DNA of 64,000 nt from Bacillus pseudomycoides (GTDB taxonomy: Bacteria; Bacillota; Bacilli; Bacillales; Bacillaceae_G). The stretch's first letter is position 1. Every line of letters begins with the position of its first letter. The stretch spans positions 1-64,000 of the forward strand of contig NZ_NUQE01000039.1 in NCBI RefSeq assembly GCF_002582035.1, given 5' to 3'. This document shows positions 28,505 to 37,177 of the stretch, one piece after another. The position numbers and the translations under genes are program-made. A model generated the notes under the pieces. The model made no database searches. It was not told where the DNA came from and saw nothing but the letters and a program-made list of their open reading frames with translations.

Positions 28505-29151
28505 TGATGATTAAAGTTGCACCATCGATTTTATCAGCAGACTTTTCAAGATTGGGAGAAGAAATTAAAGATGTAGAAAAAGGCGGAGCAGATTATATAC
28601 ATGTCGATGTAATGGACGGACATTTTGTTCCAAATATTACAATCGGTCCGTTGATTGTAGAAGCAATTCGCCCAATTACTTCTTTACCATTAGATGTTCA
28701 TCTTATGATTGAAAATCCGGATCAGTACATTCCTACTTTTGCGAAAGCGGGAGCGGATATTATTACAGTACACGTAGAAACTTGTCCGCACTTACATCGT
28801 ACGATTCAATTAATTAAGTCGCAAGGCATTAAAGCGGGTGTTGTTTTAAATCCACATACACCAGTTTCGATGATTGAGCATGTGTTAGAAGATATAGATA
28901 TGGTGCTACTTATGACAGTAAACCCAGGCTTTGGTGGTCAAAAGTTCATTCATTCTGTATTGCCGAAAATTAAACAGGTGGCTGACATGGTTCATGAACG
29001 CAATTTACAAGTAGAGATTGAAGTTGATGGCGGCGTTAATGTAGAAACAGCGAAATTATGTGTAGAAGCAGGAGCGAATGTTCTTGTTGCAGGATCTGCT
29101 GTATACAATCAAAAAGATCGCGGAGCGGCAATTGCAGCTATTCGCGGATAA
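28504..29151 (+). CDS. rpe: Ribulose-phosphate 3-epimerase
   Basis: The 215-residue TIM-barrel enzyme interconverts ribulose-5-P and xylulose-5-P in the pentose phosphate pathway. Motifs: [15 protein letters not shown], the metal site [37 protein letters not shown] and VDGGVN. A second ATG at 28507 could also serve. It is translationally linked to rsgA, and a terminator follows. Confidence 0.95.
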   Translation: MMIKVAPSILSADFSRLGEEIKDVEKGGADYIHVDVMDGHFVPNITIGPLIVEAIRPITSLPLDVHLMIENPDQYIPTFAKAGADIITVHVETCPHLHRTIQLIKSQGIKAGVVLNPHTPVSMIEHVLEDIDMVLLMTVNPGFGGQKFIHSVLPKIKQVADMVHERNLQVEIEVDGGVNVETAKLCVEAGANVLVAGSAVYNQKDRGAAIAAIRG

Positions 29152-29184
29152 AAATGAATTTGTAGATAGGTAAATTGGTTAAAG

Positions 29185-29223
29185 GAAAAAGGTAATCTAG
29201 CTATTGGTAGATTGCCTTTTTTC
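29185..29223 (+). terminator. rpe terminator
   Basis: AAAAAGG.AATCTA pairs with TAGATT.CCTTTTTT around GCTATTGG, with a T run. Confidence 0.75.
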
Positions 29224-29241
29224 TATAGAAGGAGAGAGAAC

Positions 29242-29883
29242 ATGATTATTCATATTTTAGCTGGAGGTCCAGTAGAGTGTTGCGCAGATTTTTCGAAATA
29301 TGAGAGTGAAGAGGTTGTATGGGCAGCTGTTGATCGAGGAGTATATCGTTTGTTGCAGCTTGGAATAATACCACAAGTAGCTTTTGGTGATTATGATTCT
29401 GTTACAGAAGAAGAGTTAGTATGGATGCAAAAACAAAAACGAGACTTGCATATTGTGCCGAAAGAAAAAGATCAAACGGATTTGGAGATTGCAATTAACT
29501 GGGCTTTAGAGCAAGAACCAGAACAAATTCGTATTTTTGGTGCAACAGGTGGGAGGGTCGATCATAGTTTAGCAAACATTCAAATGTTACTAAAAGGTTT
29601 ACAAACAAATGTAAACATGAGCATTGTAGATTATAAAAATGAAATTTCTGTTAAAGAATCGGGTACATATACACTGGAAGAAAATTCATCATTCCCTTAC
29701 GTATCTTTTGTTCCTGTTACAGAAATAGTAACGGGAATTACACTTCACGGTTTTAAATATCCTCTTACAGATAAAACGATAGAATGGGGATCGACACTTT
29801 GTATTAGTAATGAACTCGTTGCGGAAAAAGGTACTTTTTCATTTACTTCTGGCATATTAATGGTGATAAGAAGCACTGATTGA
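29242..29883 (+). CDS. thiN: Thiamine pyrophosphokinase
   Basis: The 213-residue enzyme makes thiamine diphosphate from thiamine and ATP. The N-terminal domain shows AAVDRGVYRLLQLGI and GDYDSV, the metal-binding acidic residues; KEKDQTDLEIA and GATGGRVDH are also diagnostic. The thiamine-binding beta domain lies in the C-terminal third. ATG 29242 follows AGAAGGAGAG; the frame extends upstream into the terminator without a ribosome site. No thiamine riboswitch is visible. Confidence 0.93.
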   Translation: MIIHILAGGPVECCADFSKYESEEVVWAAVDRGVYRLLQLGIIPQVAFGDYDSVTEEELVWMQKQKRDLHIVPKEKDQTDLEIAINWALEQEPEQIRIFGATGGRVDHSLANIQMLLKGLQTNVNMSIVDYKNEISVKESGTYTLEENSSFPYVSFVPVTEIVTGITLHGFKYPLTDKTIEWGSTLCISNELVAEKGTFSFTSGILMVIRSTD

Positions 29884-29906
29884 AGAAACAATTTTGCTCC
29901 TTGCGT

Positions 29907-29914
29907 CATATAGT
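29907..29914 (+). promoter_or_regulatory. Candidate sigma-E -10 element for spoVM
   Basis: CATATAGT at 29907-29914 fits the sigma-E -10 consensus CATAnnnT, 36 bases before the spoVM start. The -35 part is poor (AACAATT). spoVM is known in B. subtilis as a mother-cell sigma-E gene. Confidence 0.35.
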
Positions 29915-29949
29915 AAACAAGTGGAGTAATGGGGATTAGGAGGGAAACC

Positions 29950-30030
29950 ATGAGATTTTATACAATTAAGTTACCTAAATTTCTTGGTGGAATTGTTCGC
30001 GCGGTGTTAAATACCTTTAAAAAGGACTAA
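29950..30030 (+). CDS. spoVM: SpoVM, spore-coat anchoring peptide
   Basis: The 26-residue peptide MRFYTIKLPKFLGGIVRAVL... differs from the B. subtilis SpoVM I remember in only a handful of residues. It keeps Pro9, which is required for its deep, curvature-sensing insertion. SpoVM is an amphipathic helix that recognises the convex forespore membrane, recruits SpoIVA and starts coat and cortex assembly. Its small size means gene finders often miss it. GGGAAACC and an upstream GGAGG give the ribosome site. Position between thiN and rpmB is conserved in Bacillus. Confidence 0.95.
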   Translation: MRFYTIKLPKFLGGIVRAVLNTFKKD

Positions 30031-30057
30031 AAAAGCACCTGTTACCGGTGCTTTTTT
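30031..30057 (+). terminator. spoVM terminator
   Basis: AAAAGCACC pairs with GGTGCTTTTTT directly after the stop codon. Confidence 0.85.
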
Positions 30058-30067
30058 CATGAGGATA

Positions 30068-30099
30068 ATAAAAAGAGAGCCAATAGGCTCTCTTTTTTA
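30068..30099 (-). terminator. rpmB terminator
   Basis: AAAAAGAGAGCC pairs with GGCTCTCTTTTTT; on the minus strand the T run follows the stem after rpmB. Confidence 0.85.
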
Positions 30100-30102
30100 T
30101 TA

Positions 30103-30291
30103 TTAAACACGTTCGATTTTGCCAGATTTTAATGCTCTAGCAGAAACGTAAACACGTTGAACTTTACCGTCAATGCGTACGCGAACTTTTTGAAGGTTAG
30201 CGCCCCATTTACGTTTTGTAGCGTTCATTGCGTGAGAACGAGAGTTACCAGAACGAGCTTTTCTTCCAGTAATAGCACAAACACGAGCCAT
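30103..30291 (-). CDS. rpmB: Ribosomal protein L28
   Basis: The 62-residue basic protein starts [27 protein letters not shown] in the normal L28 manner and lies near the E site of the 50S subunit. It has no zinc-binding CxxC pairs, only Cys5, so it is the zinc-free form. GAGGGAAATA precedes the ATG on the minus strand. It is a single-gene unit convergent with spoVM and divergent from the asp23 gene. Confidence 0.95.
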
Positions 30292-30474
30292 CTATATTTC
30301 CCTCCCTTAACTACCGTAACTTACGTAATTTTCAATGTTAGTCTTTTATGCGATGCTAAAAACACTACTATAACTTAACACAACTAAAAAGAGAATGCAA
30401 CAGTGTATAAGAAAGAAATCAAGAAAAATTACTTGACACTATATGTAAGAAAATCGGAACGTAAGAAAAATCAC
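30292..30474. other. Divergent intergenic region rpmB / asp23-like gene
   Basis: AT-rich sequence that must hold the rpmB promoter on the minus strand; I see no convincing consensus. On the plus strand ACTTGACA occurs at 30431-30438 and again at 30473-30480, each preceded by AAGAAAAAT, so a 42-bp spaced duplication of a -35-like segment is present. Confidence 0.4.
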
Positions 30475-30506
30475 TTGACATATCATAGGGGTATGTGTTG
30501 TATAAT
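30475..30506 (+). promoter_or_regulatory. Candidate promoter for the asp23-fakA operon
   Basis: TTGACA (30475-30480) and TATAAT (30501-30506) are both perfect, but the spacer is 20 bases, longer than the optimal 17. Either a shifted -10 is used or the promoter is weak. Confidence 0.45.
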
Positions 30507-30664
30507 AAAAATGGACTATTTTGCTCATCATAAAAAGAAGTGCTATATTATTCTATAAGTACGAGAGCGAAAATAAAGAACGTTGGAATTTTTTTTGAAA
30601 AGATTATATGATAGTAATTAAAGTAGTCTAGCTCACTTTCACCATTTCTAAAGGGGGAAAAGAG

Positions 30665-31027
30665 ATGTCAATTGAAATCAAAACAAAGTACGGTCAAATT
30701 GATATTAGTACAGATGTAATTGCAACAATCGCTGGAGGTGCTGCAGTAGATTGCTACGGCATCGTTGGTATGGCGTCAAAAAATCAATTAAAAGATGGAT
30801 TAACAGAAATCTTACGAAAAGAAAACTTTACAAGAGGCGTTATTGTTCGTAAAGAGAATGATGAAGTACATATTGACATGTATATTATCGTGAGCTATGG
30901 TACAAAAATTTCAGAGGTAGCACACAATGTTCAAACGAAAGTGAAGTATACATTAGATCAAACAGTAGGATTAGCAGTAGATTCTGTAAACATCTACGTA
31001 CAAGGAGTTAAAGTAACGAACTTGTAA
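30665..31027 (+). CDS. yloU: Asp23/Gls24-family envelope protein YloU
   Basis: The 120-residue protein belongs to the Asp23 (DUF322) family of alkaline-shock/envelope-stress proteins: ISTDVIATIAGGAAVDCYGIVGM at the start and VDSVNIYVQGVKV at the end. In Firmicutes a YloU-type gene commonly precedes fakA, pointing to a membrane or fatty-acid link, but its molecular role is not settled. AAAGGGGGAAAAGAG is the ribosome site. There are 22 bases to fakA. Confidence 0.88.
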   Translation: MSIEIKTKYGQIDISTDVIATIAGGAAVDCYGIVGMASKNQLKDGLTEILRKENFTRGVIVRKENDEVHIDMYIIVSYGTKISEVAHNVQTKVKYTLDQTVGLAVDSVNIYVQGVKVTNL

Positions 31028-31049
31028 TGTGCATTAAGGAGGAAAATCT

Positions 31050-32726
31050 GTGTCAATTCAAAAAATTGATGGGAAGCGTTTAGCCCAAATGATTCTACAA
31101 GGGGCAAATAATTTAACAAATAACGTCAAGCTAGTTGATGCTTTAAACGTTTTTCCAGTTCCAGATGGTGATACCGGTACAAACATGAATTTATCGATGA
31201 CTTCAGGAGCGCGAGAAGTAAAGAAAAATCCTTCTGGGCATGCTGGGAAAGTCGGCGTGAGCTTAGCGAAAGGATTATTAATGGGAGCACGTGGGAATTC
31301 TGGTGTAATTTTATCTCAGCTTTTCCGTGGTTTCTCAAAATCTATTGAGCAAAAAGAAATGTTAACAACAGTCGACTTTGCTGATGCTTTAGAAGCTGGT
31401 GTAGAAACTGCATATAAAGCAGTTATGAAACCGATTGAAGGAACGATTTTAACTGTTGCAAGAGAAACGAGTAAACATGCAGTCACAGTTGCGAAAAAAC
31501 AACGCGACTTTGTTTTGTTTATGGAGGATGTTGTGAAAGAGGCGAACGCATCTTTAAATCGTACGCCGGATTTATTACCTGTATTAAAGCAAGTTGGTGT
31601 TGTAGATAGCGGTGGTAAAGGCCTTGTTGTTGTGTATGAAGGATTTTTAGCTGATTTAAAAGGTGAAACAATTACTTCTGATGCGCCAGCGCAACCATCT
31701 ATGAATGAAATGGTACGTGCAGAACATCACCGTAGTGTACAAAGCCAATTGAGTACAGAAGATATCACATATGGCTACTGTACAGAATTTATGGTCAAGC
31801 TAGACGAAGAGAAGATGAAAGAACATAACTTCTCCGAACAAAAATTCCGTGAAGATATTAGTGTATATGGTGATTCATTGCTAGTTGTATCTGATGATGA
31901 AATCGTGAAAGTTCACATTCATGCAGAGCATCCTGGAGATGCAATGAACTATGGACAACGTTATGGTAGCCTCATTAATATTAAAGTAGAAAATATGCGT
32001 GAACAACATACTGCTTTGTTAGATGAGCCTACAGTAATGCATGAAGAAGTAAAGCAATCTGCAGAAAAGCAGCCGTATGGAATTGTAACAGTAGCGATGG
32101 GTTCTGGTATTAAAGAATTATTTGAAAGTATCGGTGTGACGGTAGTTATTGAAGGCGGTCAAACGATGAACCCAAGTACAGAGGATATTGTAACAGCGAT
32201 TGAAGAAGCAAATGCAGAAAAGGTTATTATTTTACCAAACAACGGTAATATTGTAATGGCTGCAGAACAAGCTGCTTCTGTATTGGACCAAGAAGTAATC
32301 GTTGTTCGTTCGAAAACAGTTCCGCAAGGTATGGCGGCGATGCTTGCATTCAATCCAGCAGGAACGCTTGAAGAAAATGAAGCGAATATGAACGAAGCGC
32401 TTGCTCATGTAAAGACAGGCCAAATTACGTATGCGGTTCGTGATACAGAGATTGATGGTGTAACAATTCATAAAGATGATTTCATGTGTATTGCCGATGG
32501 GAAAATTGTATCAACAGATGCAGAGAAATTAGAAGCTGCGAAAAAGCTGCTAGAAAATATGCTTGATGAAGATGCAGAAATCTTAACGATTTTACAAGGT
32601 GAAGATGCATCGGAAGAAGAAGTAGCTGTATTGGTAGCATTTGTAGAAGAAAAATTTGAAGATGTAGAGGTAGAGGTTCATAATGGAAATCAACCTATAT
32701 ATTCTTTCATTTTTTCTGTCGAATAA
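31050..32726 (+). CDS. fakA: FakA, fatty acid kinase catalytic subunit
   Basis: The 558-residue protein phosphorylates fatty acids bound to FakB (DegV) proteins to acyl-phosphate, feeding PlsX/PlsY. An N-terminal DAK2/DhaL nucleotide domain (about 8-200) has NVFPVPDGDTGTNM with the Mg-binding Asp residues, and KGLLMGARGNSGVILSQ. A middle domain and a C-terminal DegV-like fold (about 340-558, PYGIVTVAMGSGIKE) follow. GTG 31050 follows AAGGAGG. The TAA stop coincides with a repeat end (TAAAGTGAAAC). plsX is only a few kilobases downstream. Confidence 0.93.
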   Translation: MSIQKIDGKRLAQMILQGANNLTNNVKLVDALNVFPVPDGDTGTNMNLSMTSGAREVKKNPSGHAGKVGVSLAKGLLMGARGNSGVILSQLFRGFSKSIEQKEMLTTVDFADALEAGVETAYKAVMKPIEGTILTVARETSKHAVTVAKKQRDFVLFMEDVVKEANASLNRTPDLLPVLKQVGVVDSGGKGLVVVYEGFLADLKGETITSDAPAQPSMNEMVRAEHHRSVQSQLSTEDITYGYCTEFMVKLDEEKMKEHNFSEQKFREDISVYGDSLLVVSDDEIVKVHIHAEHPGDAMNYGQRYGSLINIKVENMREQHTALLDEPTVMHEEVKQSAEKQPYGIVTVAMGSGIKELFESIGVTVVIEGGQTMNPSTEDIVTAIEEANAEKVIILPNNGNIVMAAEQAASVLDQEVIVVRSKTVPQGMAAMLAFNPAGTLEENEANMNEALAHVKTGQITYAVRDTEIDGVTIHKDDFMCIADGKIVSTDAEKLEAAKKLLENMLDEDAEILTILQGEDASEEEVAVLVAFVEEKFEDVEVEVHNGNQPIYSFIFSVE

Positions 32727-32877
32727 AGTGAAACGTCATCCTTGTTAGTGATTAGCTCCGTTGATTGAGCTGTGCACGTAGAGTATCTCATTCGGAAATG
32801 GGTTACTCTGTATAGGGTGAGACAATATAATTGATGAGAGGGCCTTACTAGCTAATGCAGTGAGGCTCTCTTTCGTG
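32722..32877. repeat. Worn bcr-like end and spacer after fakA
   Basis: ATAAAGTGAAACGTCATCC at the fakA stop resembles the repeat terminus. The following 130 bases show only a hairpin-like GAGGGCCTTACTAGC...GTGAGGCTCTC (about 32838-32870), which could terminate the fakA transcript. Confidence 0.45.
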
Positions 32878-33037
32878 TTTATCCCGCTATTCGCGGACAG
32901 TAAGACCCCCCACCTCAAGATGCAGAGAAAAGCGAAGAAGATAGGTGGGGAATAACTGCCCGTAAAAGCCCGATTGGTGAGAGCTTTCCGTCAGTGGGGA
33001 ATGAAGCAACCTCCCACTGATGGAAGTTTCACCTTAT
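32878..33037 (+). repeat. bcr1-like repeat, copy C1
   Basis: It starts TTTATCCCGCTATTCGCGGACAG and ends AAGTTTCACCTTAT, about 160 bp. The internal blocks CCCCCCACCTC, GGTGGGGAATAACTGCCCG and CAGTGGGGA/TCCCACTG match the other copies. Copy C2 follows with no spacer, sharing the CTTAT junction. Confidence 0.88.
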
Positions 33038-33190
33038 CCCGCTATTCGCGGACAGTAAGACCCTCACCTTGGGATTCAGAGAAAACCAAAGAAGATATGT
33101 AGGGGATAATTGTTGGCATGTGCCCGATTGGGCGGGCTTTTCATCAGCGGGAGATGAAGAAAACCTTCACTGATGGAAGTTTCACTTTAT
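33034..33190 (+). repeat. bcr1-like repeat, copy C2, tandem with C1
   Basis: The second unit begins with TTATCCCGCTATTCGCGGACAG at the end of C1 and finishes AAGTTTCACTTTAT at 33190. It is more diverged internally (GTTGGCATGTGCCCG), so the two are not a very recent duplication. Confidence 0.85.
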
Positions 33191-33437
33191 GATAGTTGTT
33201 ATATATAAAGAAAATGGTAGAAAAATAGAAACAGTTAGCTGGAATTTGAATTGGCATATATGGCTAGAGAAGAGGGAAACGACTATTATGCTTTACTAAT
33301 GCTATGGTAGAATAGGAGAGGTAGAGATTGCATATTTAAAATGAGAATGGAGATATGTAATCAGTATAATGGTATAACGTACAAGGAAAGAAGTTATGTA
33401 TTATATGTGGAGATTTAGGAATAAGATTTGACGGGGC
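33191..33437. other. Spacer before recG
   Basis: AT-rich, with no ORF of note. CAGTATAATGG (about 33362-33372) contains a good -10 element without a clear -35, and might drive recG. B. subtilis has sdaAB-sdaAA between fakA and recG; they are absent here. Confidence 0.4.
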
Positions 33438-35495
33438 GTGAAGATCTTGAATGAAGTTGTGCAAGTTCCTATTACGGATGTGAAAGGGATTGGAGAAGAA
33501 ACAGCTGTATTATTAAATGAGATGGGGATTTTTACGGTTTCTGATTTGTTAGAACATTTTCCGTATCGTTACGAAGACTATGCGATGAAAGATTTAGCTG
33601 AAGTTAAGCATGAAGAACGCGTAACGGTGGAAGGGAAAGTACATAGTGCCCCTCTTTTGCAATATTATGGAAAAAAGAAATCTCGTCTCACTGTACGTGT
33701 TCTCGTTGGGCGTTATTTAATTACAGCGGTATGCTTTAACAGACCATATTATAAGCAAAAATTAAATATTGATGAAACAATAACGATAACTGGAAAGTGG
33801 GATCAACATCGTCAAACAATTTCAGTGTCTGAGCTTCACTTTGGGCCGGTTGTTCGTCAGCAAGAAGTAGAGCCGGTATATTCAGTTAAAGGAAAATTGA
33901 CGGTAAAACAGATGCGTCGTTTTATTGCACAAGCTTTTAAAGAATATGGTTCTTTTGTGGAAGAAGTACTGCCAGATGGATTGTTGTCTCGTTATAAATT
34001 ATTATCTCGATACGAAGCGTTATATGCCTTGCATTTTCCTAGTGGACAAGAAGATATGAAACAGGCGCGCCGGCGCTTTGTATATGAAGAATTTTTCTTG
34101 TTCCAATTGAAAATGCAAGCACTCCGTAAAATGGAACGAGAAAGTTCAAAAGGGATAAAAAAAGATGTCTCTCTTGAGTTGCTAGAAGAGTTTATAGGCG
34201 CACTTCCTTTTCCTTTAACGAATGCGCAACATCGTGTAGTTTTGGAAATTATGAAAGATTTGCAGTCACCGTATCGAATGAATCGCTTACTACAAGGGGA
34301 TGTAGGTTCGGGGAAAACGGTAGTTGCTGCCATTGCTTTATATGCAGCGAAATTAGCTGGATATCAAGGAGCATTAATGGTACCGACAGAAATTTTGGCT
34401 GAGCAACATTATCAATCGCTCGAATCTACATTTGCTCATTTTAATATGAATATTGAATTATTAACAAGTTCTGTAAAGGGAGCGCGTCGTCGTGATGTAT
34501 TAGCTAGACTAGAACAAGGAGAGATTGATATTCTTGTTGGAACGCATGCTTTAATTCAAGATGAAGTCATATTTCACAGGCTTGGACTTGTTATTACGGA
34601 CGAACAACATCGTTTTGGTGTAGCGCAGCGCCGGGTTTTGAGAGAGAAAGGTGAAAGTCCAGATGTTTTATTTATGACGGCAACACCAATTCCTCGTACA
34701 TTGGCGATTACTGCGTTTGGTGAAATGGATGTATCAATTATTGATGAGATGCCGGCGGGTCGTAAAGTAATTGAAACGTACTGGGCGAAACACGATATGT
34801 TTGAGCGTGTTCTTGGATTTGTTGAGAAAGAAGTGAAAAAAGGACGACAAGCATATGTCATTTGCCCGCTAATTGAAGAATCAGAGAAACTAGATGTGCA
34901 AAATGCAATTGATTTGCATAGTATGCTGACTCATCATTATCAAGGGAAATTTCAAGTTGGATTAATGCATGGACGCCTTTCTTCTCAGGAGAAAGATGAA
35001 GTAATGCAAGAATTTAGCGAAAATAAAGTACAAATTCTCATTTCGACAACAGTTGTAGAAGTTGGTGTGAACGTACCGAATGCAACAACAATGGTTATTT
35101 ATGATGCGGAACGTTTTGGGTTATCGCAACTTCACCAACTTCGTGGTCGTGTAGGGCGTGGAAATGAACAATCTTATTGTATTTTAATTGCTGATCCGAA
35201 ATCAGAAACGGGAAAAGAGCGCATGCGTATTATGACAGAGACAAATGATGGCTTTGTGTTATCGGAAAAAGATTTGGAACTGCGTGGTCCTGGGGATTTC
35301 TTTGGAAGTAAGCAAAGTGGTTTACCTGAATTTAAAGTAGCTGATATGGTACATGATTATCGGGCATTAGAAACAGCTAGGCAAGATGCTGCTTTACTTG
35401 TGGATTCAACTGCATTTTGGCAAAGTGAGCAGTATGAAATGTTACGGAAATATTTAGAGAAATCAGGTGTTTTTCAAGGAGAAAAGCTGGATTAA
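33438..35495 (+). CDS. recG: RecG ATP-dependent DNA helicase
   Basis: The 685-residue helicase reverses stalled forks and moves Holliday junctions. A wedge/OB domain (about 1-150) precedes the superfamily-2 core: GDVGSGKT at 287-294, TDEQHRFG, MTATPIPRT, VSTTVVEVGVNVPNA-like sequence and QLHQLRGRVGRG, then the TRG region near LRGPGDFFG. I keep GTG 33438 as start; a TTG nine bases later is possible, and there is no strong ribosome site for either. It is close to fapR but the latter has its own promoter. Confidence 0.93.
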   Translation: MKILNEVVQVPITDVKGIGEETAVLLNEMGIFTVSDLLEHFPYRYEDYAMKDLAEVKHEERVTVEGKVHSAPLLQYYGKKKSRLTVRVLVGRYLITAVCFNRPYYKQKLNIDETITITGKWDQHRQTISVSELHFGPVVRQQEVEPVYSVKGKLTVKQMRRFIAQAFKEYGSFVEEVLPDGLLSRYKLLSRYEALYALHFPSGQEDMKQARRRFVYEEFFLFQLKMQALRKMERESSKGIKKDVSLELLEEFIGALPFPLTNAQHRVVLEIMKDLQSPYRMNRLLQGDVGSGKTVVAAIALYAAKLAGYQGALMVPTEILAEQHYQSLESTFAHFNMNIELLTSSVKGARRRDVLARLEQGEIDILVGTHALIQDEVIFHRLGLVITDEQHRFGVAQRRVLREKGESPDVLFMTATPIPRTLAITAFGEMDVSIIDEMPAGRKVIETYWAKHDMFERVLGFVEKEVKKGRQAYVICPLIEESEKLDVQNAIDLHSMLTHHYQGKFQVGLMHGRLSSQEKDEVMQEFSENKVQILISTTVVEVGVNVPNATTMVIYDAERFGLSQLHQLRGRVGRGNEQSYCILIADPKSETGKERMRIMTETNDGFVLSEKDLELRGPGDFFGSKQSGLPEFKVADMVHDYRALETARQDAALLVDSTAFWQSEQYEMLRKYLEKSGVFQGEKLD

Positions 35496-35516
35496 AGCAG
35501 AAGAAATAAAAAAATG

Positions 35517-35545
35517 TTGCATTCTGTATTTAATGCTTATATACT
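35517..35545 (+). promoter_or_regulatory. fapR operon promoter
   Basis: TTGCAT (35517-35522), a 17-base spacer and TATACT (35540-35545) make a good sigma-A promoter. The expected start point falls inside the FapR operator. Confidence 0.7.
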
Positions 35546-35549
35546 ACTG

Positions 35550-35566
35550 TTAGTACCTAGTCATAA
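35550..35566 (+). promoter_or_regulatory. FapR operator
   Basis: TTAGTACCTAGTCATAA matches the FapR binding-site pattern known from Bacillus fatty-acid operons. It sits over the start of transcription, directly before fapR, implying autorepression released by malonyl-CoA or malonyl-ACP. Confidence 0.75.
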
Positions 35567-35582
35567 AAATGGATGGTGCGGA

Positions 35583-36173
35583 ATGAAAAGAAGAAGGAAA
35601 AAAGAAAGACAAGAGTTGTTACAACAAACAATAGAAGCAAATCCGTTTATTACGGATGAAGAATTAGCTGAACAATTTCAAGTGAGTATTCAAACGATTC
35701 GTCTCGACCGTATGGAGCTTTCGATTCCGGAATTGCGAGAACGAATTAAACATGTGGCAACGAAACAACATGAAGAAGATGTAAAATCCTTACCGCTTGA
35801 TGAAGTGGTAGGAGAAATTATTGATATAGAATTAGATAGACATGCGATTTCGATTTTTGAAGTGAAAGAAGAACATGTCTTTAAACGTAATCAAATTGCT
35901 CGAGGGCATCATTTATTCGCACAAGCGAACTCATTAGCTGTTGCGCTTATTGATGAAGAACTAGCTTTAACTGCCAAGTCTATTATTCGATATATTCGTC
36001 CTGTGAAATTAGGAGAGCGTGTTGTTGCGAAAGCACGTGTTGAAGATGTGGAGAATGATAAAGGACGGACGGTTGTCAAAGTGAAAAGTTTTGTTGGAGA
36101 AGAACTTGTTTTTGCAGGTACTTTTGAAATGTATCGATCTAGCAATTATAGTGAGGAAGGTAACAACTTATGA
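35583..36173 (+). CDS. fapR: FapR, malonyl-CoA-responsive lipid repressor
   Basis: The 196-residue repressor controls fatty-acid and phospholipid synthesis genes. The N-terminal DeoR-like helix-turn-helix (about 20-45) reads [32 protein letters not shown]. The C-terminal hot-dog domain carries [25 protein letters not shown]-type sequence that binds malonyl-CoA. ATG 35583 gives the normal N-terminus [17 protein letters not shown]; the ribosome site is poor. The operator lies 16 bases before the start. It overlaps plsX by four bases and leads plsX-fabD-fabG. Confidence 0.95.
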   Translation: MKRRRKKERQELLQQTIEANPFITDEELAEQFQVSIQTIRLDRMELSIPELRERIKHVATKQHEEDVKSLPLDEVVGEIIDIELDRHAISIFEVKEEHVFKRNQIARGHHLFAQANSLAVALIDEELALTAKSIIRYIRPVKLGERVVAKARVEDVENDKGRTVVKVKSFVGEELVFAGTFEMYRSSNYSEEGNNL

Positions 36174-37162
36174 GAATAGCAATAGATGCAATGGGCGGCG
36201 ATCATGCACCGAAATCTGTCGTACTTGGAGCAATGAAGGCAATTAAACAATATTCAGATTTACATATTACATTAGTCGGAAAAGAAGACGAAATTCGTAA
36301 GTATTTAACAAGTGATAAGCGTATTACTGTACTACATACAGATGAAGTAATTGAAGGAACGGATGAGCCGGTACGAGCGGTACGTCGCAAAAAACAAGCT
36401 TCGATGGTACTTGCTGCGCAGCAAGTAAAAGAAGGGGCAGCTGATGCTTGTATTTCCGCAGGGAATACGGGGGCTCTTATGGCGGCTGGATTATTTGTAA
36501 TTGGACGTATTGAAGGAATTGAGCGTCCTGCTCTTTCTCCTACTATGCCAACAGTGGATGGTAGAGGCTTTGTTATGTTAGATGTTGGAGCAAACGTTGA
36601 TGCAAAAGCAATCCATTTATATCAGTATGCTGTAATGGGATCTGTATACGCAGAGAAAGTAAGAGGGATTTCTAATCCTCGCGTAGGTCTTTTAAATGTT
36701 GGAACTGAGGATGGGAAAGGAAACGAGCTTTCTAAACAAGTCTTTGCGATGCTAAAAGATGCACCAGTTAACTTTGTTGGAAATGTAGAATCACGAGACT
36801 TATTGCAAGGTGTAGCTGATGTAGTTGTTTGCGACGGATTTACTGGAAATGTTGCTCTTAAAACGTTAGAGGGGACTGCACTCGCTCTATTCTCGATGCT
36901 AAAAGAGCAATTGATGAGTTCGTTTACAAGCAAACTAGCTGCAGCGGTATTAAAACCAAAACTTATGGTGTTAAAAGATAAAATGGATTATTCAGAGTAT
37001 GGAGGAGCTGCTTTATTTGGATTGAAAGCTCCTGTCATCAAAGCGCATGGTTCTTCCAATGACCAATCAATCTTTAGCGCGATTCGTCAAACTAGAGAAA
37101 TGGTAACGAAGGAAGTTATTCCTACTATTACGAGTGTAATAGAGGAGGAGCCGCTTCAATAA
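36170..37162 (+). CDS. plsX: PlsX acyl-ACP:phosphate acyltransferase
   Basis: The 330-residue peripheral membrane enzyme converts acyl-ACP and phosphate to acyl-phosphate, the donor for PlsY in phosphatidic acid synthesis. Conserved segments: [54 protein letters not shown] and [16 protein letters not shown]. It also receives or exchanges acyl-phosphate made by FakA upstream. Translation is coupled to fapR; fabD follows after 15 bases. Confidence 0.95.
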   Translation: MRIAIDAMGGDHAPKSVVLGAMKAIKQYSDLHITLVGKEDEIRKYLTSDKRITVLHTDEVIEGTDEPVRAVRRKKQASMVLAAQQVKEGAADACISAGNTGALMAAGLFVIGRIEGIERPALSPTMPTVDGRGFVMLDVGANVDAKAIHLYQYAVMGSVYAEKVRGISNPRVGLLNVGTEDGKGNELSKQVFAMLKDAPVNFVGNVESRDLLQGVADVVVCDGFTGNVALKTLEGTALALFSMLKEQLMSSFTSKLAAAVLKPKLMVLKDKMDYSEYGGAALFGLKAPVIKAHGSSNDQSIFSAIRQTREMVTKEVIPTITSVIEEEPLQ

Positions 37163-37177
37163 TGAGGAGGGTTTGAA

